Source: Rhyacophila brunnea
Lineage: Eukaryota; Arthropoda; Insecta; Trichoptera; Rhyacophilidae
Length of the DNA: 64,000 bases
NCBI GenBank assembly: GCA_022495005.1
Contig: JAGYXB010001575.1
Location: 434,001-498,000 of the forward strand
Direction: 5' to 3'
Shown here: piece after piece, positions 21,018-32,848 of the stretch
Position numbering within the stretch: the stretch's first letter is position 1
Layout: each line of letters starts with the position of its first letter
Notes under the pieces: generated by a model
Told to the model about the DNA's origin: nothing
What the model saw: only the letters and a program-made list of their open reading frames with translations
Databases searched by the model: none
Made by a program: the position numbers and the translations under genes

Positions 21018-21282
21018 CATCTATTCTATACACAAGACTGCTATCGGCAGCTATCGAGAGTAGTTTTGTATCGAAGTATTAGCACTTATTGTAACAATTA
21101 CAATAAGATAGTTGTAATTGTTACAATAAGAGCTATGTTTTAACAGCACTTCTTTCGCTAAATTTTAGAGCGAGATAGACAGTTTTGACTGTTTAGTTGG
21201 CTAACTTATTGTTATAATAATTATAATACTTCCATAAAACCCTCAATAGCTGCCGATAGCAATCTTGTGTATAGAATAGATG
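21018..21282. mobile_element. MITE family F, intact copy
   Basis: CATCTATTCTATACACAAGA at the left equals the reverse complement of the right end (CTTGTGTATAGAATAGATG), and GCTATCGGCAGCTAT follows on both sides. The interior has TAACAATTACAATAAG twice, once inverted. About 265 bp, non-coding. Confidence 0.85.
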
Positions 21283-22640
21283 TGCAGGTTATGACGAATA
21301 TCATATTATCTTCTTTCTAGTATCCTACCCAAATTTATGTTTATCCAATAACAAATGCAAAATTAGTTTAAATAAACAACATTATTAAACGTATTTAGGT
21401 TCTACAAGTACATGGCATAATAATAAAGCTTGTTATCTGTACTGAAAAATCCATTTTAATTGACAATTAATAACACAATCTGAAACATTTTATAAGAGAT
21501 AGTATATTTCCCCATGATAATAAAGAAGAACCCGTTTATTAACGTGAGTGTATTTTATGTGCATTGATATTGAAAACATGAATTTTAGATACCATTTTAA
21601 TTATTAATATATTATTACAAGTGATGCAAATATTTATTTTTAACTGGACACAAGAATGATCTATAAAATAATGAGTGTTTATGAAACATTTTTTTAGATT
21701 TAACTGAGAGATGTAGGTATAACTAATATAATGAAACATCAAATTTATCTAGATTTATCATCTTCAATGAATTCGGCATATTATCTGCAATGACAACACA
21801 GTTTTATTGACGATACTGTCTATTTTTTAAGTAGGGAGAAAAAAGTGTTAATAGATTGCAGCTTCTGTGAATATTATATGGTGTAAAAAAGAATGAGTTC
21901 TTGGCATCAGTAATTGATACATACGGTATAAAGTAGAGAGGGTTGAGAATATATATCTGAACGGTTGTTTCAAGCTCCGGATGCAACTAGCAATGTAGAC
22001 TATCAACCCTCTTTTACTCTGACAAACTTTGCAGTCACTTAAAACGTCATTCACATTTAAACACTACACTACACTTCAATACATAATCTCATCGCCTCTG
22101 AAATTAACCTGAAAAAGTGGGTTGGCCAGCTAAATGAGATGAACATAAGGCAAAAAACGATTTTATAAAATATCAATATTTCTTATGTCTATAAAAAGAA
22201 ACATTTCCAACATGCACCTTTTCTAGTACAATTTTTCCATGTCGGTACCTACCTACCTACCTACAGTTAAAAAACTCATATGCTACATTATTTTTGATGC
22301 TAACATAATTATTATCAGTTAATACAAAATTCAATAAAAAAATAATACATATGAAAAATGTCGTATTCAGGCAGTTAATTATCCCGGGAAGTTAACTGTC
22401 AGCCAAGGCCTGAACAAAAACGATGCATGAGTGCGAGTGAGAAAGTATTCGACACCCTTATAATATCTGTGACATGCGCTAGAGTAAGATAAAAGGTCTA
22501 CATATTTTTAAGTTGGTTTCCAAAAATATCGCCGGCAAATTGTGCTGAATCGCTTCACGTAGCGTGTTGTCGTGTTGCTAAATTTGCTATTTTTTGTGTT
22601 AAACATATAGTCAGTGGTAAATATTTTTAGTTAATTAAGT
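21283..22640. other. AT-rich spacer, (TACC)n microsatellite
   Basis: A TACCTACCTACCTACC run at 22246-22264 and otherwise unassigned DNA. Bases 22400-22640 are a little richer in GC, precede the THAP-like exon and could include its promoter and 5' leader. No TATA box is clear. Confidence 0.35.
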
Positions 22641-22647
22641 AGGAAAG

Positions 22648-22718
22648 ATGGTTCTGCATGTTGTATTAAAATATGGTAGCCGTACTGATAAGCAAGAAGA
22701 TGGTATTACGTTTCATAG
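22648..22718 (+). CDS. Degenerate THAP-type first exon
   Basis: From the ATG the frame reads MVLHVVLKYGSRT, DKQEDGITFHR and is followed at once by the canonical donor GTAAGT (22719-22724). The spacing from a start methionine to GITFHR, ahead of an expected FP, matches the N-terminus of THAP zinc fingers, found in P-element-type transposases and many insect DNA-binding proteins. The zinc-binding pair CxxxxC is missing. In the next frame the same bases read SACCIK, so a one-base loss after the start and a two-base loss before GSRT would explain the lost cysteines and the restored frame. I found no exon with the AVPTIF-type, C-x2-H end of the domain. Likely a decayed gene or transposase remnant. 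Confidence 0.4.
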
Positions 22719-22724
22719 GTAAGT

Positions 22725-24600
22725 TGATACATGTTCGTGACAATTTATTTGTATATTATTATTTATTTTAATATCAGTGACCTAGTGTTTCTTTAAAATA
22801 ACTTAAATTATGGATATATTTACCTAATTGGTTGCATTTTGACCGCTTAAAAATACTATATAACGTAAAAAAACAGAAAATTATATTTTAATTCTGAGCG
22901 TCTAGTGCGAGCACTAGCGAAATGGTCTATGGTCTCGAACATTTATAGGCGAATGCGTTCGCTCGCCCACAAACCAAACGTACGGCACGTAGCTTCATTT
23001 AGCAATGCAACGGGTGGCGTCTATATGTATCTATAGTCTATGCTGTCAGCCGTTATAATTTTTAACTTTGCCGCCCGTGATTCAGTAACTGCGAGCTGTC
23101 AAATGTCGTTGAGAAACACAGTTAACACGCTTTTCTTGGTTTCAGATGCATCCCATTATGATCTCCAATTGCACTATTTTTATCTAATTAGAGATCGCGA
23201 TAATGATAGTGCCTTACGATAACGTCGCGTCGGCTTATTAAGTTAAATGCACCAATAAATCATATTGATTTTAATAAAATTATAAAAACATCTATTGTGT
23301 TTTTTAGGACTTCGTACTTCGGAAAATATTGAATAAAAATGTTAATAATAAGTAAATATGAAGAAATGTGTAAATTTATTCATGTCATTGCAAATACAAG
23401 CCACGGATGATAAAAAAAGTACAGACCTACAAACTTATCTGAAGAATGGGATGGGGGACCCACTGTCGAAATCTACCCAATCAAGACTCGTAACTGGACA
23501 AAATCTGACAGTTTCAAAATGGTATCCGATGGTAGTTCGTAGTTCTATTTTTTGGCCATTCTACAGATAGGTTTGTAGGTATGTACGTTCTTTTTTCAAT
23601 TTGTATTGAAATACTTGCACATAGGCAGTGCAAGAACCCAATTGATTGGATTAAATAAATAACAGCTAACAACTATTATTGTTGTACCTATATCAGAATT
23701 GATCACCTTCTCGCATTTCATGATGTTCTAATAATAATTTCGTGATACTTAAACAACTAAATATTATTTTCTGTAATTCAAATTATCCGTTTCCTTTATC
23801 TCTAATAAACCATTACATTTCATTTAACCCCGCATAAATAAAGCTCTGGTCGATAAAACCTCGGTGTTATCAGAGGCGCATACAAGCCAAGGCGTTTCCA
23901 GTACATCACCTTCTGAAGTAGCGGCATGCCGATAAGAAATACCTCGTACTCCAGCGCGGGGCCATAACTTACCTGCCGACAATACGACAGACACAATATA
24001 CCGCTGAGTCGATATAGCTGCCTTGTAACAATAAAGTACTGCGGGTACTTTGCATAGTGCTTTTCGGAAAAAACGGCCGTTCCTCTGACGTTTAAAAGCA
24101 ATCTAATGCTGCCAAGCCCTTTGTACAACAATTTTGCATATCCAAGGAAAACCAGTCAACTATTTTATGTATCTGAGTAGTTAACTTATTATTTCATTGA
24201 TAAAAATTATATATAAATTCATCGCATGTTCTCGGTAGAATTTCAGCATTCGGATACAGATGACACATTATACCTAATGCATCAAACTGAACGAGAAGCA
24301 CGGAATGTTACGAACAGGGAACTAAACTACTATCTCATTGTTACCTACTTTTATTTTGCCAAACAAAAACACTTAGAACCCTGTTAGTAGTTCTTCACTC
24401 GCGATATTCGTAAGTACCTATTGTACTTTGAAGGGTGTCCGATAATGCCTAAAAATTTGTGGCGTACATTTCTGATCGCGTAAGATTTTGCATTATATTT
24501 TAGTATATGGACTCCATGACAGCTAAAAATTAATATGTACATAAAAAAAATAATCTAAAATGTAGCAATGATACTACCTTATATGTTAAATGATACCTAA
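22725..24600. other. Unassigned; contains GC-richer patches
   Basis: 22895-23040 has CTAGTGCGAGCACTAG (palindrome) and GCGTTCGCTCGCCC. A 70-codon frame at 23358-23570 and a 103-codon minus frame at 23820-24131 have no motif I recognise. The latter lies in less AT-rich DNA and may be a transposon scrap. Confidence 0.3.
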
Positions 24601-24639
24601 TAGACTTGTAAAGTATTTATACCACTGTGTGCATTTTTT

Positions 24640-24935
24640 AGGTTGTGATCAGGGAACATAGAAATAATGGGAACTGAAATATTTAACGGATGTGGAGAAG
24701 CAGGCAACCGATTCGAGTGTGGAAGAATACGGGATAAAACGTGTCAAGAATACGTCATACGTCGAATACTGACAACTACTTTCGGTTGATTCATTGACAA
24801 TCATTAATTAATACTGGTGTATTAATTAAAGGTCTTTAATTAAAGGACGTCCATAATGCGTGGTTAATTTTTGTAGGACACTCACACATTCAAAAACCTG
24901 CGTTGAAGTGGTGTAGTATATTGAGATATAGCCTA
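24640..24935 (+). repeat. Family-J repeat, partial copy
   Basis: AGGGAACATAGAAATAATGG, ACTGAAATATTTAACGG, AGAATACGGGATAAA and ACACTCACACATTCAAAAAC match in order the left half of the TIR element at 34879-35968. This copy lacks recognisable ends. Confidence 0.65.
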
Positions 24936-25396
24936 GGTTCCCACCACCACATGTCATGTATGTATAGCCGTGGATATGCACGGTCGCCTTCCATGACGCT
25001 ATAAACGTGTCTGAAAGAAGTGATTTTACGTTTATATTATTAACTCTCGCTTTATAATAATTCAATTTGTAATGTGACGTCACGGTACTGGCCACTACAC
25101 ACCCAATAATCTCCTTCTTCTTTTACCATGCTATTCTATTGCCAACATCAGAGCGCTCTTTGCAGTATCATCTGATATCCGAAATAGTTCGGTGGAGCTA
25201 CACTCGTACCAATCAACGAGGTTATTCAGCCACAAAATGCAGCATTATTCTCTGCTTTGCTTACTGTTGATCTTTCATTGGATGACAATTTAGGGAGTGC
25301 TGTACTTGTGTCATCTTACAATGTGGTCGAGGTGCAGGTTCCTTGATTGATAAAGCACCCACTTCCAAGTAATATCTAACACAATATTTTTGAAAT
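24936..25396. other. Unassigned, possibly retroelement-derived
   Basis: 25110-25345 is less AT-rich, with CCAATCAACGAGG and CTTACAATGTGGTCGAGGTG. It may be decayed LINE coding sequence on the minus strand, but the frame is too broken to name. Confidence 0.25.
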
Positions 25397-25708
25397 ATCA
25401 TCATCAGCCGGGGTCAATCCACTGCTGGATGAAGGCCTCCCCAAGCTTCTCCCAACTCTCTCAGTCCTGTGTCGTTCGCTGCCACGTATTTCCGCCGAAT
25501 TTTCAGTTCGTCAATCCAGCGGCTTTTAGGGCGACCCTGTGGCCGTTTCGTGCCCCTTGGGTACCATTGGATGACGGAATTTGTCCAGCGGCCGTCCGTT
25601 TGGCGAGCAATGTGCCCCGCTCATCTCCATTTCAGCTGTTTGGCAACGTCTATTACATCGCGTACTCCTGTCTGCTTCCATTCCCGACCCATTCGTTTCT
25701 CTTACGGT
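25397..25708 (-). mobile_element. RTE LINE 3' fragment
   Basis: Minus-strand reading gives the RTE tail: RWAGHIARQ-like, then DKFRHPMVPKG in shifted form for the TNxVIQWYP block, SRWID and a QQWIDPG-like end close to a CATCATCA (TGATGATG) microsatellite. The DNA is colinear with the better copy at 44890-45319 and much less AT-rich than its flanks. 5'-truncated with several frameshifts. Confidence 0.8.
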
Positions 25709-25889
25709 AATATAAGTGTGCCAAAGTATGTATCTACAAAAACAGTTATAGATATTCAACAGGGTTAAAGGCAGCAAGGAAGCGAATGAATGATTAAAAT
25801 TCGAATTTAAACTACAATCACAGCTACCAAGGGTGATAGTTATATAAATTTATTGATAAAATTCTTTGTGCTAATAAAATACACCAGTG

Positions 25890-27020
25890 TAATAGTGCAT
25901 GTGCAAAACTAAATGCATGCCTGTCTATGTCACACCACGAGAAGTCGCACCAAAATTAGATATTGGTGCATACAAGTTTGATACGGTCGACAGTTTCATA
26001 TGCCTTGGATCTCTTGTAACTCGACATAATGATATTACAGAAGAAATCAACAAGAGAATCATGTCTGCGAATAAATTCTACTTTGGTCTGTTAAGACATT
26101 TTAAGTCCAGCATACTATCTCGCCGAACTAAAAGCACTCTTTACAAGACACTTGTAAAGCCAGTGCTCACCTACGCATCGGAAACCTGGACATTAACTCT
26201 ACGAAATGAACGAGCCCTGAACATATTTGAAAGAAAAATTCTCCGCCGTATATATGGACCGATCAGGGATGGCACCAATTGGAGGAGAAGATATAATGCT
26301 GAGCTCTACGGGCTGTACGAAGATTGTAGCGCAGTTCAATCAATTAAGATTGGGAGACTGCGATGGCTAGGTCATGTGCACCGTATGAATGACAATGAAC
26401 CGGCAAAGAGAGTGATGTCCAGCAATCCAATAAGACGTAGAAGAAGAGGGAGGCCAAAGATTCGCTGGTTAGATGGACCTGCCAATGACTGCCGTATTCT
26501 GGAGGTACCAAATTGGAAAGCGGCTACACTGGATAGGGACAGGTGGAGGGAGCTATTGGAGGAGGCCAGGACCCACACCGGGTTGTCGCGCCCCTGATGA
26601 TGATGTAATAGTGCGTGTACACGTGCATGGATTTACTTGCACTAATAGAGTATATCGCGATAATAACTGTTTATATGTAAACGTGCTGACTGTCTTGCCA
26701 ATCTCATTCTTCTAGAGTAAGTGAAACGCGATGTTATCATTGTTTGGTACCTACTATTAATTGACAGGTCGTAAAAATCGTTTAACCTCAAAATGATTCT
26801 CTGTGCGGTATAGTTCGTTTTTTTACCGGCAGGTTCGCTACTATTGTTCTACTGTGCAGGCGCAGATATTGCACGATCTAATTTTCACGTGAAAATTCAG
26901 AAGCTTCTAAACTTTTTTGATTCATGCATGCAATTTTCACGACAATACGTGTTTACACGTGCATTTTTTGTTGTATAATGCGTACTGTCAACAGTAAATC
27001 CATGCACAACGAGGTATAAT
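25890..27020. mobile_element. MITE family G, copy 2, split by a LINE
   Basis: The left TAATAGTGCG...GTGCATGGATTTACT is broken by the LINE at 25903-26604 and resumes at 26606. The right end is AGTAAATCCATGCAC. Interior words CGCGATAATAACTGTTTA and TTGACAGGT match copy 1 at 11604-11997. Removing the LINE leaves about 0.42 kb, in line with copy 1. Confidence 0.8.
25903..26604 (+). mobile_element. 5'-truncated LINE with intact C-terminal ORF and target duplication
   Basis: The frame from 25899 to 26597 is open for 232 codons. Residues 1-12 hold a KTKCM motif just after the polymerase domain, then FICLGSLVT, EEINKRIMSANKFYFGL, LVKPVLTYASETWTL, ERKILRRIYGP, RLRWLGHVHRM, RRGRPKIRWLDG and a DRWRELLEEART end. 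This is the standard C-terminal part of RTE-type LINE ORFs. Polymerase and endonuclease domains are missing. The stop is followed only by TGATGATGAT and then the duplicated target GTAATAGTGCxTGT (25889-25902 and 26605-26618, 13 of 14 identical). The first methionine is fortuitous: it comes from the target. One of the youngest insertions here. Confidence 0.9.
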
Positions 27021-27295
27021 AGTACCAAAATATTTCATTTTCATATTTATTTATTTAAGAATACAAAACATTGTGGACATAACAAATCTAAATTCAAGAC
27101 GTACACAACATGAGATTTACATTATAACAGATATTACAATGTAGAATATAATAATAATAATAATAATAATAACAGAAAAACAAATTAAATCAAAACATAC
27201 ATAAGTACAATTGAATACAGAAAAATAAAGTTTCAAAAACAAAATGCAAAGTACATCACTGAAAATGTATATGTCTTTAGGGAGCGCATTTACTA
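27021..27295 (-). mobile_element. LINE 3' scrap with (AAT)n run
   Basis: The minus strand reads IVNALPKDIYIFSDV, the motif RxxNxLPxxIxxFSD near the C-terminus of Jockey/CR1-like LINEs. A trinucleotide repeat of AAT type at 27149-27170 lies 3' of it and could be the LINE tail. The rest is decayed. Confidence 0.5.
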
Positions 27296-28360
27296 TCATC
27301 TCGTATCATAGTCGGTAATATGTAATTCATCTAACATGAATAATGATTTTTAAAGTTCAAGTTAATAATGAGTAGATATTTTTACTTTGTATTATTTAAA
27401 ACTTTCCCACGATATGTAACAATAATTAATATTAAAAATAACCCATTCGTTTATAATAATTACAAACAACTAAATGACTTATGTCTCATTTCTGGTATAA
27501 ACAAAATTACACGACTTATTTCATTTAGACCGAGCCTATGGTATGCTTGTTACATGGACGCCAGTCGTCGTAAGTTACAGAACTAAATTTCATTTCTTAG
27601 TTTTAATAATTAACGGCTTGTTGAAATGTTATATTGATCTTTTCTCCAGTGGGTGTTTTCCATGTTTTGAATGCTGATCTTGGCTATGCAGTCATAAAAT
27701 ATATATATTATCTAATCCTAATGTATCGTACGTAATAAATAAATAATAAAAAGGTGAATTACCATTTTTGTTAATAAGCGTATGGATCGTCACACAGTTG
27801 AAGTTATATTAACATATTTTTGACGTAGAACACATTATTCAAATGAATCATAATATATGCAATACCAACCTAGAGTTGGTTGCTAAAAATACAGCTATCA
27901 GAAATATCCCGATTTAATTTCAAAAGTCCAAAATTATTATCAGCATAATATAGTGCGTGAAGCTTGGGGCAAGTGAAGAGGAAGTAATATAAGCCCAAAT
28001 TAGGCATATAATTGTCATATCAAAAGAAAAGTTATCATATTAGAGGAAAAGTATGGTCCAAGAGTAACAATTCTTTTTTAATGGCCCTAGTTGTATCAGA
28101 CCTCAGATCTACAAAATATATATTGAGGTGTATTCTGTATAAAACACTTGCATTTGTAAAGATCGCTTACAATTTTAAAAAATTAAGCCGTATGTAGTTT
28201 TAAAAGTGGTAACTATGTTATCATATAATATAAAGTATTCTTACAATCAATCAGTATGCCCTTTAATTCTTACCTACCATACCACAGGAATGTACCCAAC
28301 AAAACTATGCTGACTTTGTAACTATGGCAATAAATAAATGCAGTCCTTGAATTTAACAGT
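27296..28360. other. Unassigned AT-rich DNA
   Basis: I see no gene, TIR or SINE. Short frames have no motif. Confidence 0.35.
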
Positions 28361-28363
28361 TTA

Positions 28364-28553
28364 CAGGTTCGAATCCTGGGTCTGGCAAGTAAACATATTG
28401 TTTTTCAATTCATGTGTGAGTCAGAGTATGGAATTTATAGGTTGAGCAAGTGGCTGACATCCATTTCTCGTAAAAAAAAAACAAAAATCTGTTAATATAA
28501 ACCTCTACGCTGTGGAGGCCCATATGATCCTATTAGGATCGGACATGGTCGGG
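28364..28553 (+). mobile_element. SINE family C, head truncated
   Basis: It starts within the B box (CAGGTTCGAATCCTGG), continues CAAGTAAACATATTG, AGGTTGAGCAAGTGGCTGAC and ATCCATTTCTCG and ends GTGGAGGCCCATATG then TAGGATCGGACATGG. The A box is missing. Confidence 0.85.
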
Positions 28554-28712
28554 AAAAAAATCAAGAAAATCGGAGATTTTTTTATGTAATTAAAGGTTAA
28601 CAGCCATTTGCCAAACCGACTGGATTATGTGTTTTTAAAGATCATAAACTATTAACAAAATATCATAAAACATTTAATTCTCATAAAATATATTTTTAAT
28701 GACACTTCTAAC

Positions 28713-29126
28713 GATGGCCCCCATATCCGGAAGTGGAACCCTAGGCCAGGTTCTTTGGCGGTCCCCCTATATATTGCTAAGGTTAAAGGCAGTATGATTA
28801 GCTACAATAGCCGTTTTCTGAATGGTACATGAGGCAAAATTAAGGGTATTCTCAGTGTCATTTTAGCATTTTTTTGTATTTTTGAATACATTGAATTATG
28901 GTATTGTCTAGTATTAACACACAATAATTAAAAACTGCATCACACAATCACTTATTTTAAAATATTAATACTTTCCAAGTAAAATAGCGCCACTTTTTCA
29001 CTATTAGAGCAAATTTTGTAAGCTGTGTTTATCTCACTTATCTAGTTGATCTGCCACGCCGGGTCACCCTAAGCCTAGACCTCCAGACTAGAGCCTTGTC
29101 ACACCTCTCCTTTATGGGGGCCCATG
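28713..29126. mobile_element. MITE family H, copy 1
   Basis: GATGGCCCCCATATCCGG at the left and CTTTATGGGGGCCCATGG at the right are inverted. TAAGGTTAAAGGCAGT and CACGCCGGGTCACCCTAAGC are shared with the copies at 30451-30962 and 41773-42251. GC-rich ends and an AT-rich middle. Confidence 0.7.
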
Positions 29127-29263
29127 GTTATAATAGTCCAGTACCTAATAGAGACAATACAAAACATATTGAGGATGGGTTAAGTTTACGACTGACGCAC
29201 GTTATCTTCGAAGTCACCAAATGAAGATTTGCATAAAATTAAGGTTGTTGACACAAAAGCGGA

Positions 29264-29411
29264 TCCTTTGACAAATTGTATAATTATAAATTACCACAAG
29301 AAATTCAAAATATAAACACCATTTACTTAAAATATAGTCCTTTGACAAATTGTATAATTATAAATTACCACAAGAAATTCAAAATATAAACACCATTTAC
29401 TTAGAATATAG
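29264..29411. repeat. 74-bp tandem repeat, two copies
   Basis: TCCTTTGACAAATTGTATAA starts at 29264 and at 29338. The two units differ by about one base (CTTAAAATATAG against CTTAGAATATAG). Confidence 0.9.
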
Positions 29412-30375
29412 TTATTCAATACTATTTACAATTTGTGACTTATTCAATAATATTATGACTTACCCCAAATTCACAAATAATTTACTTTACATAAAAATGT
29501 CAGACATTGAAATGATATAATAAAATTAGTATATTCTCTGTACAATTATATGTTTTCGTGTGATGTAAAATAAAACATATGAATCGGGACATTTCACAAT
29601 CTATAAAATGGAATGTTCGAAATTTAAAAATATCCATGTATTATTAAAATAAAGAAACTATTGTTTGTGGTATATACGCATGACAGGTGTAAAATTTAAA
29701 AATTATATTGAAGTGTACATTAAACATTCCAAGCATATTAAATCACTATGAAAATCACAGTTAACGATTTTAATAAAATCATAGAATAATTATTATCATC
29801 TTTTTCTCACACTGAAGCAAGGTTTATATAGTTTACATAGTAAATTCTAACAGCCATTTTTTCTGACACTAAATTTGATGTCACTTGTTTCAAATGTTCT
29901 ATATTTAAAATTGGTCTTTATGCTACAGCATTCTCTTCTTTCGTAAGATTTTATGCTATAGTAGAATAAGAATGCAAATATAACAAATTAATAAAAATAT
30001 ACCTATTTAGAGCGTATCTCTAATTTACTCTAGAAGGTTCCATATTATATTATTAATAGTCACAAATATTTTTTTATCTCAAAACTCCCGTGGCGAGAAT
30101 GCGCCGAAAATGGTATTTAAAGTATCTAAAGCGAGCCTAAATATGACTTATCTATTTTTTAACCCGATAACTGTTATAACTTCTCCCATACTTAATATAA
30201 ATATCATATAAAAAAACTAAAACATGATCCTTGAAATTGGAGATTCCTTAAAGGCCGGCCAATGAACTTTGAGATATTTTATCGAAATGCCAATTGAATT
30301 AAGTAAATTTTTCTCACTTTGGAATGCTTAATTAAATTTTAGAATTATTTAATTTTTGTTGATTAATAGTTTTAA
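29412..30375. other. Unassigned AT-rich DNA
   Basis: No gene or repeat recognised. Confidence 0.35.
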
Positions 30376-31078
30376 TTCATCATCACCATAAGTAGACCAA
30401 CAACCCAAGGTGAGCCTTAGCCTCCTCCAACAACATCCTATACCTTCCTCCATGACCCCCATATCCTGAAGCGGACCCCCTACCTATTGCTAAGGTTAAG
30501 GGCAGTGTGATTTTTACACTGTAAAAAATGTTCCCCAAGTTGTTTCCACGGAATCCCAGGGTTAAGGGTTTTCCGTGTATTTTTAGCGATTTTTAAATAA
30601 ATCCAGTTGATTTATTGAGTTGTTGCACTCAGCATAATATTATTATGAACCACTGATCGCGACCTCCTTTATTGTAACCAAGTAACATGCAACCCTTCGC
30701 AATATTGGATAAAAAGCCATTTTATAAGTTAGGAAACACGCTTAAAATAATTATAAAATAAAATTCTACACGAAAATTATCATTTAATTATATCAACCAT
30801 CATTGCACATCAAATTAGGTATATCGAAGTCATTATTCATAAGAAAAATAGCGCCGCAGACAACTTTTTCAACACTGATGTATATTTGTGGTGTGTGTTT
30901 TTCTCACTTAACTGGTCGACCCACCACGCCGGGCCGAGCCCCCCCTCCCCTTGTGGGGCCATACTTTCCTCTATCATGGGCCAGTGTATTCTAAGTATGT
31001 GCGACAGCCGCCTCATCTCCGTTAAGACCGTCCAATCACCGGGTCTGCCAATCGACCACAGACCGCCCAGTTTGGTAA
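30376..31078 (-). mobile_element. Family-U retroelement scrap split by a family-H MITE
   Basis: The left piece, 30376-30450 (CATCATCACCAT, ACCAACAACCCAAGG, TAGCCTCC), and right piece, 30963-31078 (CATCTCCGTTAAGACCGTCC, CACCGGGTC), are colinear with the uninterrupted copy at 20715-20960. Family H occupies the gap. Confidence 0.5.
30451..30962. mobile_element. MITE family H, copy 2
   Basis: CATGACCCCCATATCC at the left and GGGGCCAT at the right edge. ACTTGGG/CCCCAAG words and TTTTTAGCGATTTTTAAATA are shared with the copy at 41773. Flanks TTCCTCC (left) and TTTCCTC (right) could be a decayed target duplication. Confidence 0.65.
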
Positions 31079-31215
31079 ATATATGATTATTATTACCAGG
31101 GTTCCGCGTAACCCGGTTGAGAATCGTGTCCGGAAATGTATACGTATGCAGTTTGCTGTATCACACTTCATCGTGAAATGGTGTACATATCGAAAATATA
31201 ATATTTTCATTCCGA

Positions 31216-31450
31216 CCATGTTCGATCCTAATAGGATCATATGGGCCTCCACAGAATGGAGGTTTGTATTAACAGGTTTTGTTTATTTTTTTACGAGAAA
31301 TGGATGTCAGCCATTTGCTCAACCTATTAGGTCCATACTCTGACTCATACACAAAATGAAAAATAACATGGGTACTTTCCAGACCCAGGATTCGAACCTG
31401 GTTCCCACGACGCTATAGTCCGACGCTCAAGCCGCGCAGCTATCGTGGGT
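31216..31450 (-). mobile_element. SINE family C, reverse, complete
   Basis: On the minus strand: head CCCACGATAGCTGCGCGGCT, TGAGCGTCGGAC, B-box region CAGGTTCGAATCCTGG, TATGGACCTAATAGGTTGAG, CATCCATTTCTCG and tail TAGGATCGAACATGG. Confidence 0.88.
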
Positions 31451-31563
31451 GTATAAATATAATATGCTCGTATACTAAAGACCGTCCAACCTCTTTAGGT
31501 CGTATAGTACTGAGATACAATTCATGCCTAAATAAAACACGGTTCTTATCGATTTACAGGCAA

Positions 31564-31622
31564 GGCGGCAAACAAATTTTAAAAATAGCCGATATCCTGG
31601 AATATTTGTTAGACTAGGTTTT
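31564..31622. repeat. Relic end of the telomere-repeat TIR element
   Basis: AATAGCCGATATCCTGGAAT then ATTTGTTAGACTAGGTT resembles the inner TIR of the elements at 14097 and 56217 (AATAGCCGATAAACTGGATT then ATTTGTTAGGTTA). Only one side is present. Confidence 0.5.
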
Positions 31623-32389
31623 CATTCTTGAATCCATGAATTTTGCAAAAATCTGCTATGCAAATTAAATTAACGTTCATATTTTATCTAATAAAATTGG
31701 AGAGCGTATAGTATACGGTCATCTTTTTCCGATATAATGATAACGGTGAACTGTGCTACGGTGAAATGTTTTATGTACAATTTACATGTAACCGTTGGCA
31801 ATCACTGATGTATGTATCCATTCAAAGGATCAAAAAAGACTTTATAGAGTTTATGATTGTTATGAGATTTTAAGATATCATCCTGGCTCTGTAATCCGTC
31901 TTATTCTTTTAAAAGTGGTCATTTAAAAATCTACTTAATAGCTATTCGAAAAAAAAATACTAACAGACATCCGAATACAAAATAAAGAAGCAATTGAAGT
32001 GTAGATACTACATAAGCCCGTAACCGATTGTAGAGTTCGACAACAAGAGCAGATCGAATCAGATATGTTTGTTTATCAACATTCCTTAGCAGGTGTATTA
32101 GTTGAAGAAATCCACATCGCCATTGATGCATTTTTTTTTCTTTCCGATTCGAAAGATTATCGCGACGTTCACTTATAACTCGCGGCGTCAATTGAATTGA
32201 TAAATCAATCAATCTGACTGACCCGAGAAGTCACGCATTTTTCAATTTGAATTTCGTATTGTTTGATTCGTTCAAATGTGTTACGGTTTAATATTGCGAG
32301 GAACGATTGAATAGTTAAATTTAATCAATTATTTGAACTGGCGCTTACGCGGTAGAAATCCATTGAAATGGGTTTGAAACCAAATTTTT
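31623..32389. other. Unassigned
   Basis: No recognisable feature. A 93-codon minus frame at 31931-32212 has no family motif. Confidence 0.3.
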
Positions 32390-32807
32390 GAAGTTATACC
32401 TCTTTTGGCGCGTTTGGTAAATGGTGAAATTGAGAGTTACGAAACACCGTTACGAAAGTGCGACACCATAACAAAGGATTAAACGTTAGAGTAACAGTTG
32501 TTTAATCTTTAAAAATAAAAACAACGAGAAATAATTAGTAATATAAGTTAAAGTGTATAGAAAAAGTTGTATAGAAATAAACCAGCGGCGCTCCAATAAG
32601 CGGCCCCTTTTCTTAAGTGTGTAATTTAACATAATAATTAAAATAGTAATAGTAAATAATATTAATAAATACAGAATGAAGCAACAAGACAATTTTAAAC
32701 CAGTGGCACTCCAATAAGTGACCCGTTTTCTCGAGTGATTATTTAACAAGATAATTAAAACCTTCATAATAAATAAATTAAAATTTACACCAAATAAGTA
32801 TAACTTC
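32390..32807. mobile_element. TIR element family K, copy 1
   Basis: It begins GAAGTTATACCTCTTTTGGC and ends, in reverse complement, GAAGTTATACTTATTTGG. GATTAAACGTTAGAGTAACA and AAAAACAACGAGAAATAA match the reverse copy at 58766-59077. Two 118-bp-spaced near repeats inside (AAACCAGCGGCGCTCCAATA at 32579, AAACCAGTGGCACTCCAATA at 32697) are absent from the other copy. Sequence outside the right end (CGCGTACATAAGTACACGCA) is also shared between copies, so the true element may be larger. Confidence 0.75.
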
Positions 32808-32848
32808 TATCGCGCGTACATAAGTACACGCACCGATTTTTATTTTTT

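Noticed and set aside
23820..24131. 103-codon minus-strand frame as a protein gene
   Set aside because: No recognisable motif, no promoter or splice context. Kept only as an unassigned patch.
22648..24600. A complete THAP or P-element transposase gene
   Set aside because: Only the first 23 codons resemble the domain and the cysteines are missing. Candidate acceptors at about 23146 (TTGGTTTCAG) and 23307 (TTTTTTAG) lead to early stops.
25390..25768. Plus-strand frames of about 100 codons at 25390-25710 and 25469-25768 as genes
   Set aside because: They are antisense to a decayed RTE tail; the GC-rich antisense strand happens to lack stops.
29264..29411. CRISPR-like or functional repeat array
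   Set aside because: Only two 74-bp units with no spacer, in a eukaryotic AT-rich context; a simple tandem duplication.
31083..31343. 86-codon plus-strand frame at 31083-31343
   Set aside because: It is mostly the antisense of a family-C SINE.
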